DNA of 64,000 bases from an uncultured Bacillota bacterium. GTDB taxonomy: Bacteria > Bacillota_I > Bacilli_A > RF39 > UBA660. A program made the translations under genes and the position numbers. Location of the stretch: positions 12,609 through 76,608 of the forward strand of contig CAUAFL010000006.1 of the NCBI GenBank assembly GCA_958428295.1, read 5' to 3'. Under the pieces are notes generated by a model that worked only from the letters and a program-made list of their open reading frames with translations, made no database searches and was not told where the DNA came from. Positions 1 through 7,832 of this stretch are shown here, in pieces. Position 1 is the stretch's first letter, and every line of letters begins with the position of its first letter.

Positions 1-798
1 TAAAAGAGCAAGACATAATGCACTTAAAACAGAAGATGAAGACTCTTGCCAGTACTTATCACGACTAGTAACATCTTCACATATTGCACCTGATAAATCA
101 TTGATTGTTTCAATCTCTTTTTCAAAATTATTCTCTTTAAAATACTCATAAGCGATCGTGAGTGGATTCCAAAAATCACTATTACTTGTATTTCTTAAAT
201 TGATAATCTTAATATCATAATCTTTCTTTTTTAAATAATCATAAGTAGTTTTGTAAAGTTCGCCTTTGACATCATTGATAATCATTGATTCGCCAGTGTC
301 AGCTAAATTAAATATGAGTGGATCAATTACTGAAACTGTTTTACCAGATCCAGTATTACCAATAATCAATGTATGATTAGAGCTAGTATCTACATAGTAA
401 TTATTATCATCTATTGCAACAACCATACCACCAGACTTATTATTCTTATTAAATCGCCAAGTAGTAAAGTTTTTTCTTACTTCCTTAATAGTAGCAAAGG
501 TACTACTACCAAATTCATTACTATTGATTCTTTTAGGTACACCATTTGTACTGTTAGAGTTTTTAATTTTAAAACTATATTTATAATATAATAAGGCCAA
601 AAGAAAAAGACATTCTATTAAAGAAATGCCTACTAAAATATTTCTATCTTTTGAAACAATACTAATTATATCTAAAAGATTATATATAAATTTTAATTCA
701 AAATTACTTTTCATACATACAACAAAATTAGTAATGATGAAAGTAAAAAACAATAAAGAAATAATAACTACTAGTATGTAATTAAAATATTTCTTTAT
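1..798 (-). CDS. VirD4/TraG-type conjugative coupling ATPase, N-terminal part (cut by window start)
   Basis: The coupling protein brings the relaxase-DNA complex to the mating channel at the membrane. The visible 266 codons encode two hydrophobic segments (about residues 7-27 and 49-67), a linker, and the Walker A motif GNTGSGKT near residue 140, followed by the family's conserved IINDVKGELY segment. This fits VirD4/TraG proteins; the C-terminal half with Walker B lies outside the window. No ATG, GTG or TTG lies at a workable distance from the strong AAGGGGG ribosome site. The reading frame right after it begins ATA-AAG-AAA (I/M-K-K-Y-F-N-Y), so I place the start at an AUA codon at 798. The first ATG is at codon 34, after the first membrane segment. 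It is last of the relaxase operon and its ribosome site overlaps the end of the relaxase gene. Confidence 0.9.
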   Translation of the reverse strand, partial: MKKYFNYILVVIISLLFFTFIITNFVVCMKSNFELKFIYNLLDIISIVSKDRNILVGISLIECLFLLALLYYKYSFKIKNSNSTNGVPKRINSNEFGSSTFATIKEVRKNFTTWRFNKNNKSGGMVVAIDDNNYYVDTSSNHTLIIGNTGSGKTVSVIDPLIFNLADTGESMIINDVKGELYKTTYDYLKKKDYDIKIINLRNTSNSDFWNPLTIAYEYFKENNFEKEIETINDLSGAICEDVTSRDKYWQESSSSVLSALCLALL

Positions 799-806
799 AG
801 TTATAA

Positions 807-813
807 CCCCCTT
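807..813 (-). promoter_or_regulatory. Shine-Dalgarno site of virD4-like gene
   Basis: AAGGGGG followed by an 8-base spacer and then ATA. It lies over the last codons of the relaxase gene. It supports the AUA start, because the next standard start codon in frame (a TTG) is at codon 16. Confidence 0.6.
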
Positions 814-2242
814 AAATATCTTTGCCTTGAAGTTCCTTTTCTAAAAGTTCAAGCAAAAATTCTTCTTCTTTTTTTGTTTCAACCATTAAATAATAATTTG
901 CTTTCTTAATAAATTGTTTGAATCGTAAATTCTTATAAAATGATTTTTCTTTATAAGTATCATATCTTTCTTTAGTATATCCAAGATGTGATAATGCTTT
1001 ATAAAAGTCAGTAACATTTATATCTTCTCTAGTATTAGAAACAGCATTAAATAGTAAATCTACATTATAATTGATTTTTGATTTCTTGATCCATTTTTCC
1101 AACAACTTTTTTATATCACTATCAGAGAGTGAAGCAAGTTTACCCAGCTTATAAAGTTCTGTTGCGTGTTTGATTATGGTAGATTTCTTTTTAGTATTTC
1201 TACTAATAAATTCCATATTCATTATATTGATTTCTAAAAATTCTTTTTGATATTCTAAAAAATCTTTTGAATTATAAACTTTAAAATTATATAAAATATC
1301 ATTTCCAATTTTAGAGTAAAGTCTTTTCATTTTGTTTTCCACATACTTGTTATTTTTAGAATTACCATATAACTTTTTTTGCTCACGTTCTATTGATTCC
1401 AAAGAGTGATAGTACTTTTCAAAATCATATTTTATTTTGTCGTGATATAAAATCTTTTCTATAATTTTATCTATATCTTTACGACAGTAATCTAAATTTT
1501 TTGAATTATATTGAAGACGACCTTTTTTAGGAAGTTTTTTATAAAGACTTAACAAATCTTTATTCAAACTTTTTCTAAACTTATTAGAAAAAAATAACTC
1601 TTGATCTACTTTAGTATAATTACTTTTTCTAATTTTATAATCAAGACCTAAAAGCAGATAATCTTGATCTTTATAAAAAGAAGTATTATCTACTAGATAA
1701 GAAGCAATATTACTTTTTAAATATTTCATAGCTGTTTTTTCTAATGTATCTTTTTTCCTAGTTTCTTCCAATTCAAAAAGATTTATGTGTAGATGTGGAT
1801 TGTCGGTGTCCTGATGAAGACTAGCATACCACTTTGTATTAGTCAGATCCAAATCATTATCTAGTATAAATTTTGGCATAATAGCTTTAGTCATCAAATA
1901 ATAATCTTGTTTTGTTTTAAGACCTGATTCAAGAGCAAAGTCTGGTGGAAATGATAAAACTAACGTCCACATACGACCTGATTTATCTTTAGGCAAATCT
2001 TTTAAAATATCTTGTTTTGAAACATCGCCGTTCTTATCCCAGATATAACATTCTTCTGATTCTTTAGTATCATCATATATCCCGAGTTCTTTTTCATATA
2101 AGTCATTGACAGAAGAAAAATCTCTTAAAGATTTTCCATTTGCTCCGTCCTTTGAAACGTACTTACACCAACCACCAACTAACCTTTGAAAGTTCACATC
2201 TTTTTTATATCTAACTCTTGTAACAATATTACTTTTGCTCAT
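812..2242 (-). CDS. conjugative relaxase (MobL/MobP-like)
   Basis: This 476-residue protein should nick one strand at the transfer origin and stay covalently bound to the DNA. The metal-binding signature HxDxxNPHxH is clear as HQDTDNPHLH at residues 143-152, preceded by the SFPPDFA segment near residue 97 that is common in Gram-positive MobL/MobP relaxases. The candidate nicking tyrosine may be Y28 in GGWCKYVS; this is inference. The C-terminal two thirds are Lys/Tyr/Asn rich with coiled-coil character. It overlaps the upstream MobC-like gene by 14 bases and is followed by the coupling protein, the usual transfer-operon order. The relaxase assignment is firm; the subfamily is less so. Confidence 0.88.
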   Translation of the reverse strand: MSKSNIVTRVRYKKDVNFQRLVGGWCKYVSKDGANGKSLRDFSSVNDLYEKELGIYDDTKESEECYIWDKNGDVSKQDILKDLPKDKSGRMWTLVLSFPPDFALESGLKTKQDYYLMTKAIMPKFILDNDLDLTNTKWYASLHQDTDNPHLHINLFELEETRKKDTLEKTAMKYLKSNIASYLVDNTSFYKDQDYLLLGLDYKIRKSNYTKVDQELFFSNKFRKSLNKDLLSLYKKLPKKGRLQYNSKNLDYCRKDIDKIIEKILYHDKIKYDFEKYYHSLESIEREQKKLYGNSKNNKYVENKMKRLYSKIGNDILYNFKVYNSKDFLEYQKEFLEINIMNMEFISRNTKKKSTIIKHATELYKLGKLASLSDSDIKKLLEKWIKKSKINYNVDLLFNAVSNTREDINVTDFYKALSHLGYTKERYDTYKEKSFYKNLRFKQFIKKANYYLMVETKKEEEFLLELLEKELQGKDI

Positions 2243-2669
2243 CTACATTGTCCTTTTGACTTCGTAATTCACGAATATTTTTTAGTACTTGTTCTCTAGC
2301 CACTTCTGTTATAGGGTGGTTGACTAGATGAGTATTAAGTTCTGATCTTGTTTGTGGAATATCAAAATATTTATAAGTCATATCATTTTGTAATATGATA
2401 GTTTCAATTCCTATATTGTTTTTGTTAATCATCGTCAAGATTTTATAAAATTGTTTTTCGTTTGCGTCTGTAACTGTTTCAATAATAAGTTCTCTTAATT
2501 TCTTTTGACTATCTAAAAGCATTGTCTGATCCAAATTGTCTAGTAAAACATTTTTACAATATTCACTTATTTTCATATTATTTTTGGACGCCTGATCTTG
2601 TAGTAATTGTTTTTTATATGGATCAACTCTAAAAGCAATAATATTGCCATTCTTATTTTGTTCTTCCAT
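2229..2669 (-). CDS. MobC-like relaxosome accessory protein (ribbon-helix-helix)
   Basis: This 146-residue protein has an N-terminal stretch (residues 9-45) typical of ribbon-helix-helix mobilization proteins: IIAFRVDPYKKQLLQDQASK then a helix containing SEYCKNVLLD. Such proteins bind near the transfer origin and help the relaxase open the DNA. The stop overlaps the relaxase start, and the start overlaps the small upstream gene by 17 bases, so the three are probably translationally coupled. The C-terminal half is helical with no further motif I recognise. Confidence 0.65.
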   Translation of the reverse strand: MEEQNKNGNIIAFRVDPYKKQLLQDQASKNNMKISEYCKNVLLDNLDQTMLLDSQKKLRELIIETVTDANEKQFYKILTMINKNNIGIETIILQNDMTYKYFDIPQTRSELNTHLVNHPITEVAREQVLKNIRELRSQKDNVDEQK

Positions 2670-2832
2670 TATTCAACATAATACAATCAAGATTTTCAAA
2701 GATATAATCTTTTAGCATATTCTCTAAAACTTCCTGAATTGTAAGCCCTTTAATTTCTAAAATTTTTCTAAAAGCATTATCTGTTTTATTATCTACGAGT
2801 ACCTTTAAATATGTACTTTTTTTATCATTCAT
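2653..2832 (-). CDS. small DNA-binding-like protein upstream of mobC (59 aa)
   Basis: A strong ribosome site (AAAGGGGG, 8-base spacer) precedes this 59-codon frame, which begins MNDKKSTYLKVLVDNKTDNA. A short beta-strand followed by two helices (FRKILEIKGLTIQEVLENML) resembles a CopG/Arc ribbon-helix-helix fold, so it may be a regulator or relaxosome protein. The end overlaps the MobC-like gene by 17 bases. The fold is inferred; the gene itself is supported by its ribosome site and overlap. Confidence 0.6.
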   Translation of the reverse strand: MNDKKSTYLKVLVDNKTDNAFRKILEIKGLTIQEVLENMLKDYIFENLDCIMLNNGRTK

Positions 2833-2858
2833 TTATATAACCCCCTTTAAATTCAAAT

Positions 2859-2984
2859 TTAATCTAACAAATAAATTCTTTTATGATAGATTAAAATTTT
2901 TCTAATTTTATTTTTATCTTTATCAAATATAGTGTAGCAATTTCCAAAAAACAATTTCCATTTCCATAGAAAAGATTTCATCAT
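2859..2984 (-). CDS. small basic protein (41 aa), unknown
   Basis: A 41-codon frame beginning MMKSFLWKWKLFFGN whose ATG overlaps the stop codon of the preceding 45-codon gene (ATGA overlap), suggesting coupled translation. It is rich in Lys, Ile and aromatic residues. It has no ribosome site of its own and no recognised function. It could be chance coding potential. Confidence 0.35.
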   Translation of the reverse strand: MMKSFLWKWKLFFGNCYTIFDKDKNKIRKILIYHKRIYLLD

Positions 2985-3118
2985 TTACCACCAGACTTTT
3001 TATAATTTTCTTTTTCCATTGATTCATCAGCTATACTAGCAACCTTACAAGCACAAAATAAAAAAACTAATGAAAAGATTACTATATTGATGAATAATAT
3101 GATTAAAAATAATTTCAT
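2981..3118 (-). CDS. small membrane protein (45 aa), start of the relaxase operon
   Basis: The frame begins MKLFLIILFINIVIFSLVFL, one hydrophobic span ending in FCACK, then a short charged tail ending YKKSGGK. AGAAAGGAAATTAT precedes the ATG, a good ribosome site. It could be a single-span membrane peptide or a short lipoprotein; the cysteine after the hydrophobic stretch is suggestive but not a clean lipobox. It is the first gene after the non-coding region that may hold oriT. Confidence 0.5.
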   Translation of the reverse strand: MKLFLIILFINIVIFSLVFLFCACKVASIADESMEKENYKKSGGK

Positions 3119-3133
3119 ATAATTTCCTTTCTT

Positions 3134-3438
3134 TTAGGCCTAAACTTCGGCCATAATCACGACCATAAAATAGTCAAAAACTCAATAATTTTAACAACAT
3201 ATTAAAAGCAGGATAAACCCTGTTTACAAACAACTCGCCAGTGGCGAGTTTAGCCTTATTTCATAAGGTATTGATGAAAAACACAAGTGTTTACATTTTA
3301 CTAAATTGTTATACAATCGTTTACTTTGAAACCCTTATAAAATCTAGGGTGTGTAACAATCGTACACACTTTAAACTTGATATTTTTCTAAATTCTCGCC
3401 ACCTTTAAGATGTTTTTTTATAAAAGTGTTAGGCCTAA
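3134..3438. other. structured non-coding region, candidate oriT
   Basis: About 300 bases without a convincing gene, bounded on each side by a copy of the 10-base palindrome TTAGGCCTAA (3134-3143 and 3429-3438). Inside are several inverted repeats: AACTCGCC-AGT-GGCGAGTT (3232-3250), CCTTAT-TTC-ATAAGG (3254-3268), ACCCT...AGGGT (3331-3350) and GTGTGTA-N7-TACACAC (3349-3369). GTAAAC motifs occur on the minus strand at about 3221, 3289 and 3319. Placement just upstream of the MobC-like and relaxase genes is typical for a transfer origin, but no nick site can be named from sequence alone. Confidence 0.45.
3232..3250. repeat. perfect inverted repeat, 8-base arms
   Basis: AACTCGCC and GGCGAGTT separated by AGT. 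It is GC-rich against an AT-rich background, so the hairpin would be stable in single-stranded DNA. It lacks a T-run, which argues against a terminator and for a relaxosome or regulator site. Confidence 0.6.
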
Positions 3439-3439
3439 A

Positions 3440-4099
3440 TTATGGACCAACACTTGGAAGACTTGGTGCATAAGGTTTTAATTCTGGAAGTGTAGGTATT
3501 TGATACCCACCACCATTTGAATTGTCATAATCATACAAGTTATATTCTTTTGCGCTAATCTTATTATTGATTACAATACTAGGATCTGTTCGTTCAAATT
3601 GTTGACTACTAGCATTAAATTTTTGTAAGGAAAAATGAAGATGTGGACCAGTAGAGTACCCAGTACTTCCCATAATTCCAATTTGTTGACCTTGCTTAAC
3701 TTGATCGCCTACATTTACAACCCTAGAATTTTCTTTAAGATGATGATAACCAGATCTATAAACTTGACCACCTAGTTTATGTTCTATAATGATACTTTCG
3801 CCACCCATATCTTGGACTTCACTTACAACAACTGTACCGTCTGCAACAGATACTATATTAGAAGAAGTAGGAACGACATCTATACCAGAGTGAAAAGATT
3901 TTTCGCCACTTATAGGATCTATTCTTTCGCCGTATGGGGAAGTAATAGTATAGGTGTTAGTATCAAATGGAAGAACGAAAAAAGATTGATAGAAAGCCGT
4001 ATCACTTCCAAAAAGTGCAGCCAATATGGATAGAATAATTAAAACAATCATTATAATTCCAATAACTGGAAGAAGTGCTATAAGCATTTTTCCTTTCAT
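3440..4099 (-). CDS. membrane-anchored M23 peptidoglycan endopeptidase of the transfer system
   Basis: A 219-residue protein with one N-terminal membrane span (residues 5-30), then a LytM/M23 metallopeptidase domain. The zinc motif starts at SPYGERIDPISGEKSFHSGID (first His and Asp ligands in HSGID near residue 70) and ends with GPHLHFSL near residue 155. These enzymes cut peptide cross-links in cell-wall peptidoglycan; in conjugative elements this opens the wall for the channel. The C-terminal 40 residues are Pro/Gly-rich. A second ATG four codons in has a closer ribosome site (AAAGGAAAA), so the start may be slightly downstream. It lies 23 bases after the VirB4-like gene. Confidence 0.85.
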   Translation of the reverse strand: MKGKMLIALLPVIGIIMIVLIILSILAALFGSDTAFYQSFFVLPFDTNTYTITSPYGERIDPISGEKSFHSGIDVVPTSSNIVSVADGTVVVSEVQDMGGESIIIEHKLGGQVYRSGYHHLKENSRVVNVGDQVKQGQQIGIMGSTGYSTGPHLHFSLQKFNASSQQFERTDPSIVINNKISAKEYNLYDYDNSNGGGYQIPTLPELKPYAPSLPSVGP

Positions 4100-4122
4100 A
4101 ATTCCATTAGTAACTTGTTTAA

Positions 4123-6477
4123 TTATCGTCCACCACCTTTGCCAAAAAGTTCTTTTTCTTCTGTGCGAAGATGTACGAAGATAGGAATTCTTTTGTCGTG
4201 AGAAATAACAAAAAGTGCTTGTCCTTTTCCAGCCGTTTGTAAAAAACGGCGTTCATTATCACTTAACCTTAATACCTTTTGTAATGAAATGATTTCTTCA
4301 CTTCCTTGTGCCATAATAAACTGATAATCTGAATTATCTACTATAACTTGACCGTATCTAACAACTTCTGGAGAAGTAAAGTCAATCATATTTTGAGTAC
4401 ATACTATAAGACTTCCTGCATACTTCCTGATTCTTTTACTAGTCTTTTTCAAAAACTCTAAACCGTCCTTATTATCTGGATCAATAAGAAGATGAGCTTC
4501 ATCAACAATTAGTATAACTTGTTCTTCACGATTCTGACTTATGATGTTCCAACATAAAGATAGAATATTGAAAAATTGTGTTCGTAAAATTGTTTCGTCG
4601 CTTTCAAGAAGACTATGTATATCAAAGACGATTAAATCAGAATTTAAGTCAAGATTACTATAATCATTCCATAACTTACTATCAACACCAGTAGCCATAC
4701 GGCGGACAATAGCTTCTATCTTTTCTAATGATTTTACATTATCATCATTGACACGTTTATCATTTTTTGCCTTATCTAATTCTTTTATTATTTCATTATG
4801 AAAATCACTTATTATAGGATAATCTTTTGAAGAAAGTGTACTAACATCAGTATCTAAAGTAATATTCTTTTTCTTATAAGTACGAAGTAGTATTTCTTCA
4901 ATTTTAGTAAGTTCTAATTCTGTTAGATCTTTAAAATAGTATTTAATAAATGTTCTAAATGTTTGTAAATGTCTTACAACAGCGGCATTATTATCTTCAT
5001 CATTAGTAGAGTTTTTAATTTCTAATGGATTGATGATACAACCTGATCCACTTCCTGCGTCTATCCATTTTCCATTAAGTGAAAGACATAAGTCTTTATA
5101 TTCACGTTCTGGATCTACAATCAAAATTCTAGTTTTTTTAGAGCCACCACCACGAGCAAAATTACCACGTATAAGTTTCTTTATTAGGGTGGACTTACCA
5201 CTTCCACTTTTACCTATAATACACATATTAGAGTTTGTTCTTTTGTTAGTTCTTTTCCATAAATCAAACAAAGTAAGACCGCCGTTTATGTCATCGCCAA
5301 GAATTATGGAATTACCATTATCTTGTATAGATTCAAAAACAAATGGAAAAGAAGCAGCTACCGTAGTAATAGGCATAGGAAGACCAAAACTTTTTTGAAG
5401 TGGCATTTCTAAAGTAGGAAGTGATGTTTTAAGGCCTTGTTCTTGTTCAAAAATAAGTTGTGATCCACGAAGATTAAGAGAAGACAAAGCTGACTTAATT
5501 TCTTTAACTCTTTTCTGTAATTCTTCTTGTGTATTTGCATAAGAAAAAAATACTACCGACATTAGTAGCATTTTTTCATTTTCACGATCCATTTTATTAG
5601 TAAGTTTTTCGTAATCTTCTAATTGATTTTTAAGGACTATCTGATCGTTTCTATCACTTGTATTGATATACTTACTACGAGTTTCACTCATACCTTTTTT
5701 TAGTGTTTTAGATACTTCTACATTATCCATTTGTTCAACACTAATCATCATACGAGTATTTTTAATATTAGATAACATTCCTAACCAACTACCACGAGCA
5801 TAGGACGGGAATGTATCAATAATCATACTAGTAGCATAACAATCGCCTAGTAAAATGTCTTTATCATTAAATTTCATAGCTATAGGTGCGATTTTTTCTT
5901 TTAATGATTTCAAACTTGAATCTTGTTTAAAAACTTCTAGTGATTCGTTAGGATTAAGGAAAGTAAAAAGTAATTCCTTAATATCATCAGTTTTTGCTTG
6001 TTCTGATGATAAACCTATATTAGATAATTGAGAAACAAGATCATTGATTTTTGATTTTAGTAACTTAATATTATCTTTGCTTTCTTCAATCAATAAGTAA
6101 AATTCTCTATTATTGACTAGATTTTTACTCATAATATTATCAGCATAATTGATGTCTTCATCAAGTAATTTTTGTTTTATTTCATCATCAGTATTTTTAG
6201 CAAGATATACTAAATTATCTATGTGATCTGTAAGAGAAATAGGTTTATCTAGTGCTAGTATTTTAAAAGGATATTCCATACTTAATAATACTTTTCTAAA
6301 CTGGAATATCTTTGAATCTTGTTCTTCACTAGAACATAACTGTAGGTTAATACTATTGACTTTGATAACACCTACAATTTTGTCATTTTCTAAAAAGAGT
6401 AAGTCGTTCCATACTTCCTTAAAAGGAAGCCACTCTAAAATAGACTTATCAATCTTTTTCTTTTTATCCTTTTTCAA
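4123..6477 (-). CDS. VirB4/TraE-type conjugation ATPase
   Basis: This 784-residue ATPase powers assembly and substrate transfer in type IV secretion. Walker A is GKSGSGKSTL near residue 425 and Walker B is ILIVDEAHLL near residue 655. SLIVCTQNMIDF and the C-terminal arrangement match VirB4/TrsE proteins of Gram-positive elements, and the length is typical. The start is TTG (TTG-AAA-AAG), seven bases after AAGGGGG; no better ATG exists. The gene sits between the two small paralogous proteins and the M23 hydrolase, a standard transfer order. Confidence 0.93.
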   Translation of the reverse strand: MKKDKKKKIDKSILEWLPFKEVWNDLLFLENDKIVGVIKVNSINLQLCSSEEQDSKIFQFRKVLLSMEYPFKILALDKPISLTDHIDNLVYLAKNTDDEIKQKLLDEDINYADNIMSKNLVNNREFYLLIEESKDNIKLLKSKINDLVSQLSNIGLSSEQAKTDDIKELLFTFLNPNESLEVFKQDSSLKSLKEKIAPIAMKFNDKDILLGDCYATSMIIDTFPSYARGSWLGMLSNIKNTRMMISVEQMDNVEVSKTLKKGMSETRSKYINTSDRNDQIVLKNQLEDYEKLTNKMDRENEKMLLMSVVFFSYANTQEELQKRVKEIKSALSSLNLRGSQLIFEQEQGLKTSLPTLEMPLQKSFGLPMPITTVAASFPFVFESIQDNGNSIILGDDINGGLTLFDLWKRTNKRTNSNMCIIGKSGSGKSTLIKKLIRGNFARGGGSKKTRILIVDPEREYKDLCLSLNGKWIDAGSGSGCIINPLEIKNSTNDEDNNAAVVRHLQTFRTFIKYYFKDLTELELTKIEEILLRTYKKKNITLDTDVSTLSSKDYPIISDFHNEIIKELDKAKNDKRVNDDNVKSLEKIEAIVRRMATGVDSKLWNDYSNLDLNSDLIVFDIHSLLESDETILRTQFFNILSLCWNIISQNREEQVILIVDEAHLLIDPDNKDGLEFLKKTSKRIRKYAGSLIVCTQNMIDFTSPEVVRYGQVIVDNSDYQFIMAQGSEEIISLQKVLRLSDNERRFLQTAGKGQALFVISHDKRIPIFVHLRTEEKELFGKGGGR

Positions 6478-6496
6478 ATTATAACCCCCTTATTTT

Positions 6497-6763
6497 TTAT
6501 AAATTCATTTTGATATTATTGTAATCATCGTGGAAAATACTATTCTTATCATCAGCACCCATTTCAAATAGACAACTTAAAATTTCATCTGATGACATTT
6601 TAGTAGTGATAGCATAATCAACAATAATATTGTCAATATCTTCAACAATACTATTATAGTATGGTTGCCAATCTTTATTTCTAACTTTTTCTTTTGTATA
6701 TTTTGCAATATTTTCTTTTGCTTTTAATAAAGTCATATAGACTTCATCATTTGTTTTATTCAT
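6497..6763 (-). CDS. small protein, paralogue of the N-terminus of the next gene upstream
   Basis: An 88-residue protein aligning with the first 70 residues of the neighbour at 6767-7624. Both share M-T/I-TLLKAKE(D/N)I, then a Y-N-x-I motif, then (D/N)-N-(I/M)-IVDY-(A/T)-I and K-M followed by a helix with EIL-x-C. The domain looks all-helical. AAGGGGGTTATAA precedes the ATG. I do not recognise the family; the pair arose by local duplication or domain sharing. Confidence 0.6.
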   Translation of the reverse strand: MNKTNDEVYMTLLKAKENIAKYTKEKVRNKDWQPYYNSIVEDIDNIIVDYAITTKMSSDEILSCLFEMGADDKNSIFHDDYNNIKMNL

Positions 6764-6766
6764 AAA

Positions 6767-7624
6767 TTATAACCCCCTTAAATTTTTTGTTTCTAAATTC
6801 ATATTGATACTATTATCAACATAATTGATATTACTACGAGATTTTTTTAGACTTCTTTTATCACTAATGAAATTATCCAAATTGCCATATTTATTTTTAA
6901 ATTTATCAAAGTCATTTCTGATGTCCTTTGCTGATACACTATCATCAATAGAGTAAACAATAGCTTGATCTAAAGAAGAAAATTTTACAAGTTGTGATTT
7001 TTCAATATCAGAATTGTGAATATTATCTGATTTTCTATAAACAAAATAATTATCATTATCTTGAAAAATGAATGTACCAGCTTTATTTACATCAATTATT
7101 TTAGCCATTTCTTTATCTAAAACTAGAATAGGCCTATCCTTATCAATATCTAAATTGTCATCTATGTTAATAATACCATTATTAACTATAGAAATATTTT
7201 TATCTTTAAAAAAGTCTTTTTTATTTTCTTTTGTTTCTTCTAGTGTAGTAGTTTTCTTACGATCTTCATCAATCATTGTTTTTAACTTGTCTTTGACGAG
7301 TAGGACAATTTCTTCTTCGTATTTTTCCCTAATTTGTTTTTTTTTATGATTTTCAATGATTTTATTTTTAGTTCTTTGAATAAGTTTACTAGGACTTAAA
7401 TTTTTGATTTTTTCCATAAACTTATTTTTTCCTTTATGTTCATATAAAGACATAGCACAATCTAAAATTTCTTTGTTAGTCATTTTATTTTTAATTGTAT
7501 AATCAACAATCATATTATCTAAACCTGTAATAATATCATTATAAAAGCCATTATTAGATTTGTTCATTATATCTTCTTTTGCCTTTAATAGAGTAATCAT
7601 TACATCATCTACTTTATTATTCAT
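6767..7624 (-). CDS. unknown protein of the transfer operon with N-terminal helical domain
   Basis: A 285-residue protein. Residues 1-70 form the helical domain shared with the 88-residue neighbour. Residues 80-120 are strongly basic (KKKQIREKYEEE region), and 145-230 look alpha/beta (for example IVNNGIINIDDNLDID and FIFQDNDNYFVYRK). It is the first gene after the three-terminator leader, so its expression depends on read-through of that leader. Function unknown; possibly a cytoplasmic adaptor or plasmid-type regulator. Confidence 0.6.
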   Translation of the reverse strand: MNNKVDDVMITLLKAKEDIMNKSNNGFYNDIITGLDNMIVDYTIKNKMTNKEILDCAMSLYEHKGKNKFMEKIKNLSPSKLIQRTKNKIIENHKKKQIREKYEEEIVLLVKDKLKTMIDEDRKKTTTLEETKENKKDFFKDKNISIVNNGIINIDDNLDIDKDRPILVLDKEMAKIIDVNKAGTFIFQDNDNYFVYRKSDNIHNSDIEKSQLVKFSSLDQAIVYSIDDSVSAKDIRNDFDKFKNKYGNLDNFISDKRSLKKSRSNINYVDNSINMNLETKNLRGL

Positions 7625-7643
7625 CTTTAACCCCCTTATCTAT

Positions 7644-7672
7644 AAAAAAAGATTAGTCAATAACAACTAATC
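7644..7672 (-). terminator. leader terminator 3
   Basis: Stem GATTAGT/ACTAATC (7-base arms, 8-base loop) followed on the minus strand by seven T residues, then by the ribosome site of the 285-residue protein. Because it sits between promoter and gene, it probably acts as an attenuator. Confidence 0.6.
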
Positions 7673-7679
7673 ATAATGT

Positions 7680-7700
7680 AAAAAAATAATATATATTATT
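7680..7700 (-). terminator. leader terminator 2 (AT-only palindrome)
   Basis: A perfect 16-base palindrome, AATAATATATATTATT, followed by a run of T on the minus strand. It is weak because it contains no GC pair, but it lies exactly between two other U-tract hairpins. Confidence 0.4.
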
Positions 7701-7770
7701 CCATAAAAAAACAATCTCTATATAGCTTGAGATTGATAAACTTCTTTACTTCATCAACAGGGCACTTCAT
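7696..7770 (-). CDS. 24-codon leader peptide upstream of the virB4 operon
   Basis: A short frame beginning MKCPVDEVKKFINLK and ending in two Phe, Met, Glu and TAA. Its GGGA ribosome site lies in the left arm of the hairpin 7756-7784, and its last codons run through the first U-tract terminator at 7705-7735, so ribosome position would decide which structures form. This is the arrangement of attenuation leaders such as the one known upstream of tet(M). The peptide itself is not one I can match. The coupling is inferred. Confidence 0.5.
   Translation of the reverse strand: MKCPVDEVKKFINLKLYRDCFFME
7705..7735 (-). terminator. leader terminator 1
   Basis: Stem CAATCTC/GAGATTG (7-base arms, 10-base loop) followed on the minus strand by seven T residues. 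It lies inside the coding part of the leader peptide, so translating ribosomes would disrupt it. Confidence 0.65.
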
Positions 7771-7784
7771 TGCTATTCCCTGTT
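7756..7784 (-). promoter_or_regulatory. leader hairpin masking the ribosome site
   Basis: Arms AACAGGG and CCCTGTT, 7 pairs with a 15-base loop. The first arm in the transcript holds the ribosome site of the leader peptide and the loop holds its ATG, so folding would limit leader translation. Confidence 0.55.
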
Positions 7785-7793
7785 CACAATATA

Positions 7794-7823
7794 AGTATAT
7801 ATGAAATTGTCGTACTTTGTCAA
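7794..7823 (-). promoter_or_regulatory. sigma-A-type promoter of the virB4-relaxase operon
   Basis: TTGACA, an 18-base spacer, and TATACT read on the minus strand just after the PrgI stop. Transcription would start a few bases before the masking hairpin. It gives the distal transfer genes a promoter separate from the one at 17.5 kb. Confidence 0.7.
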
Positions 7824-7832
7824 TATTTGTAA

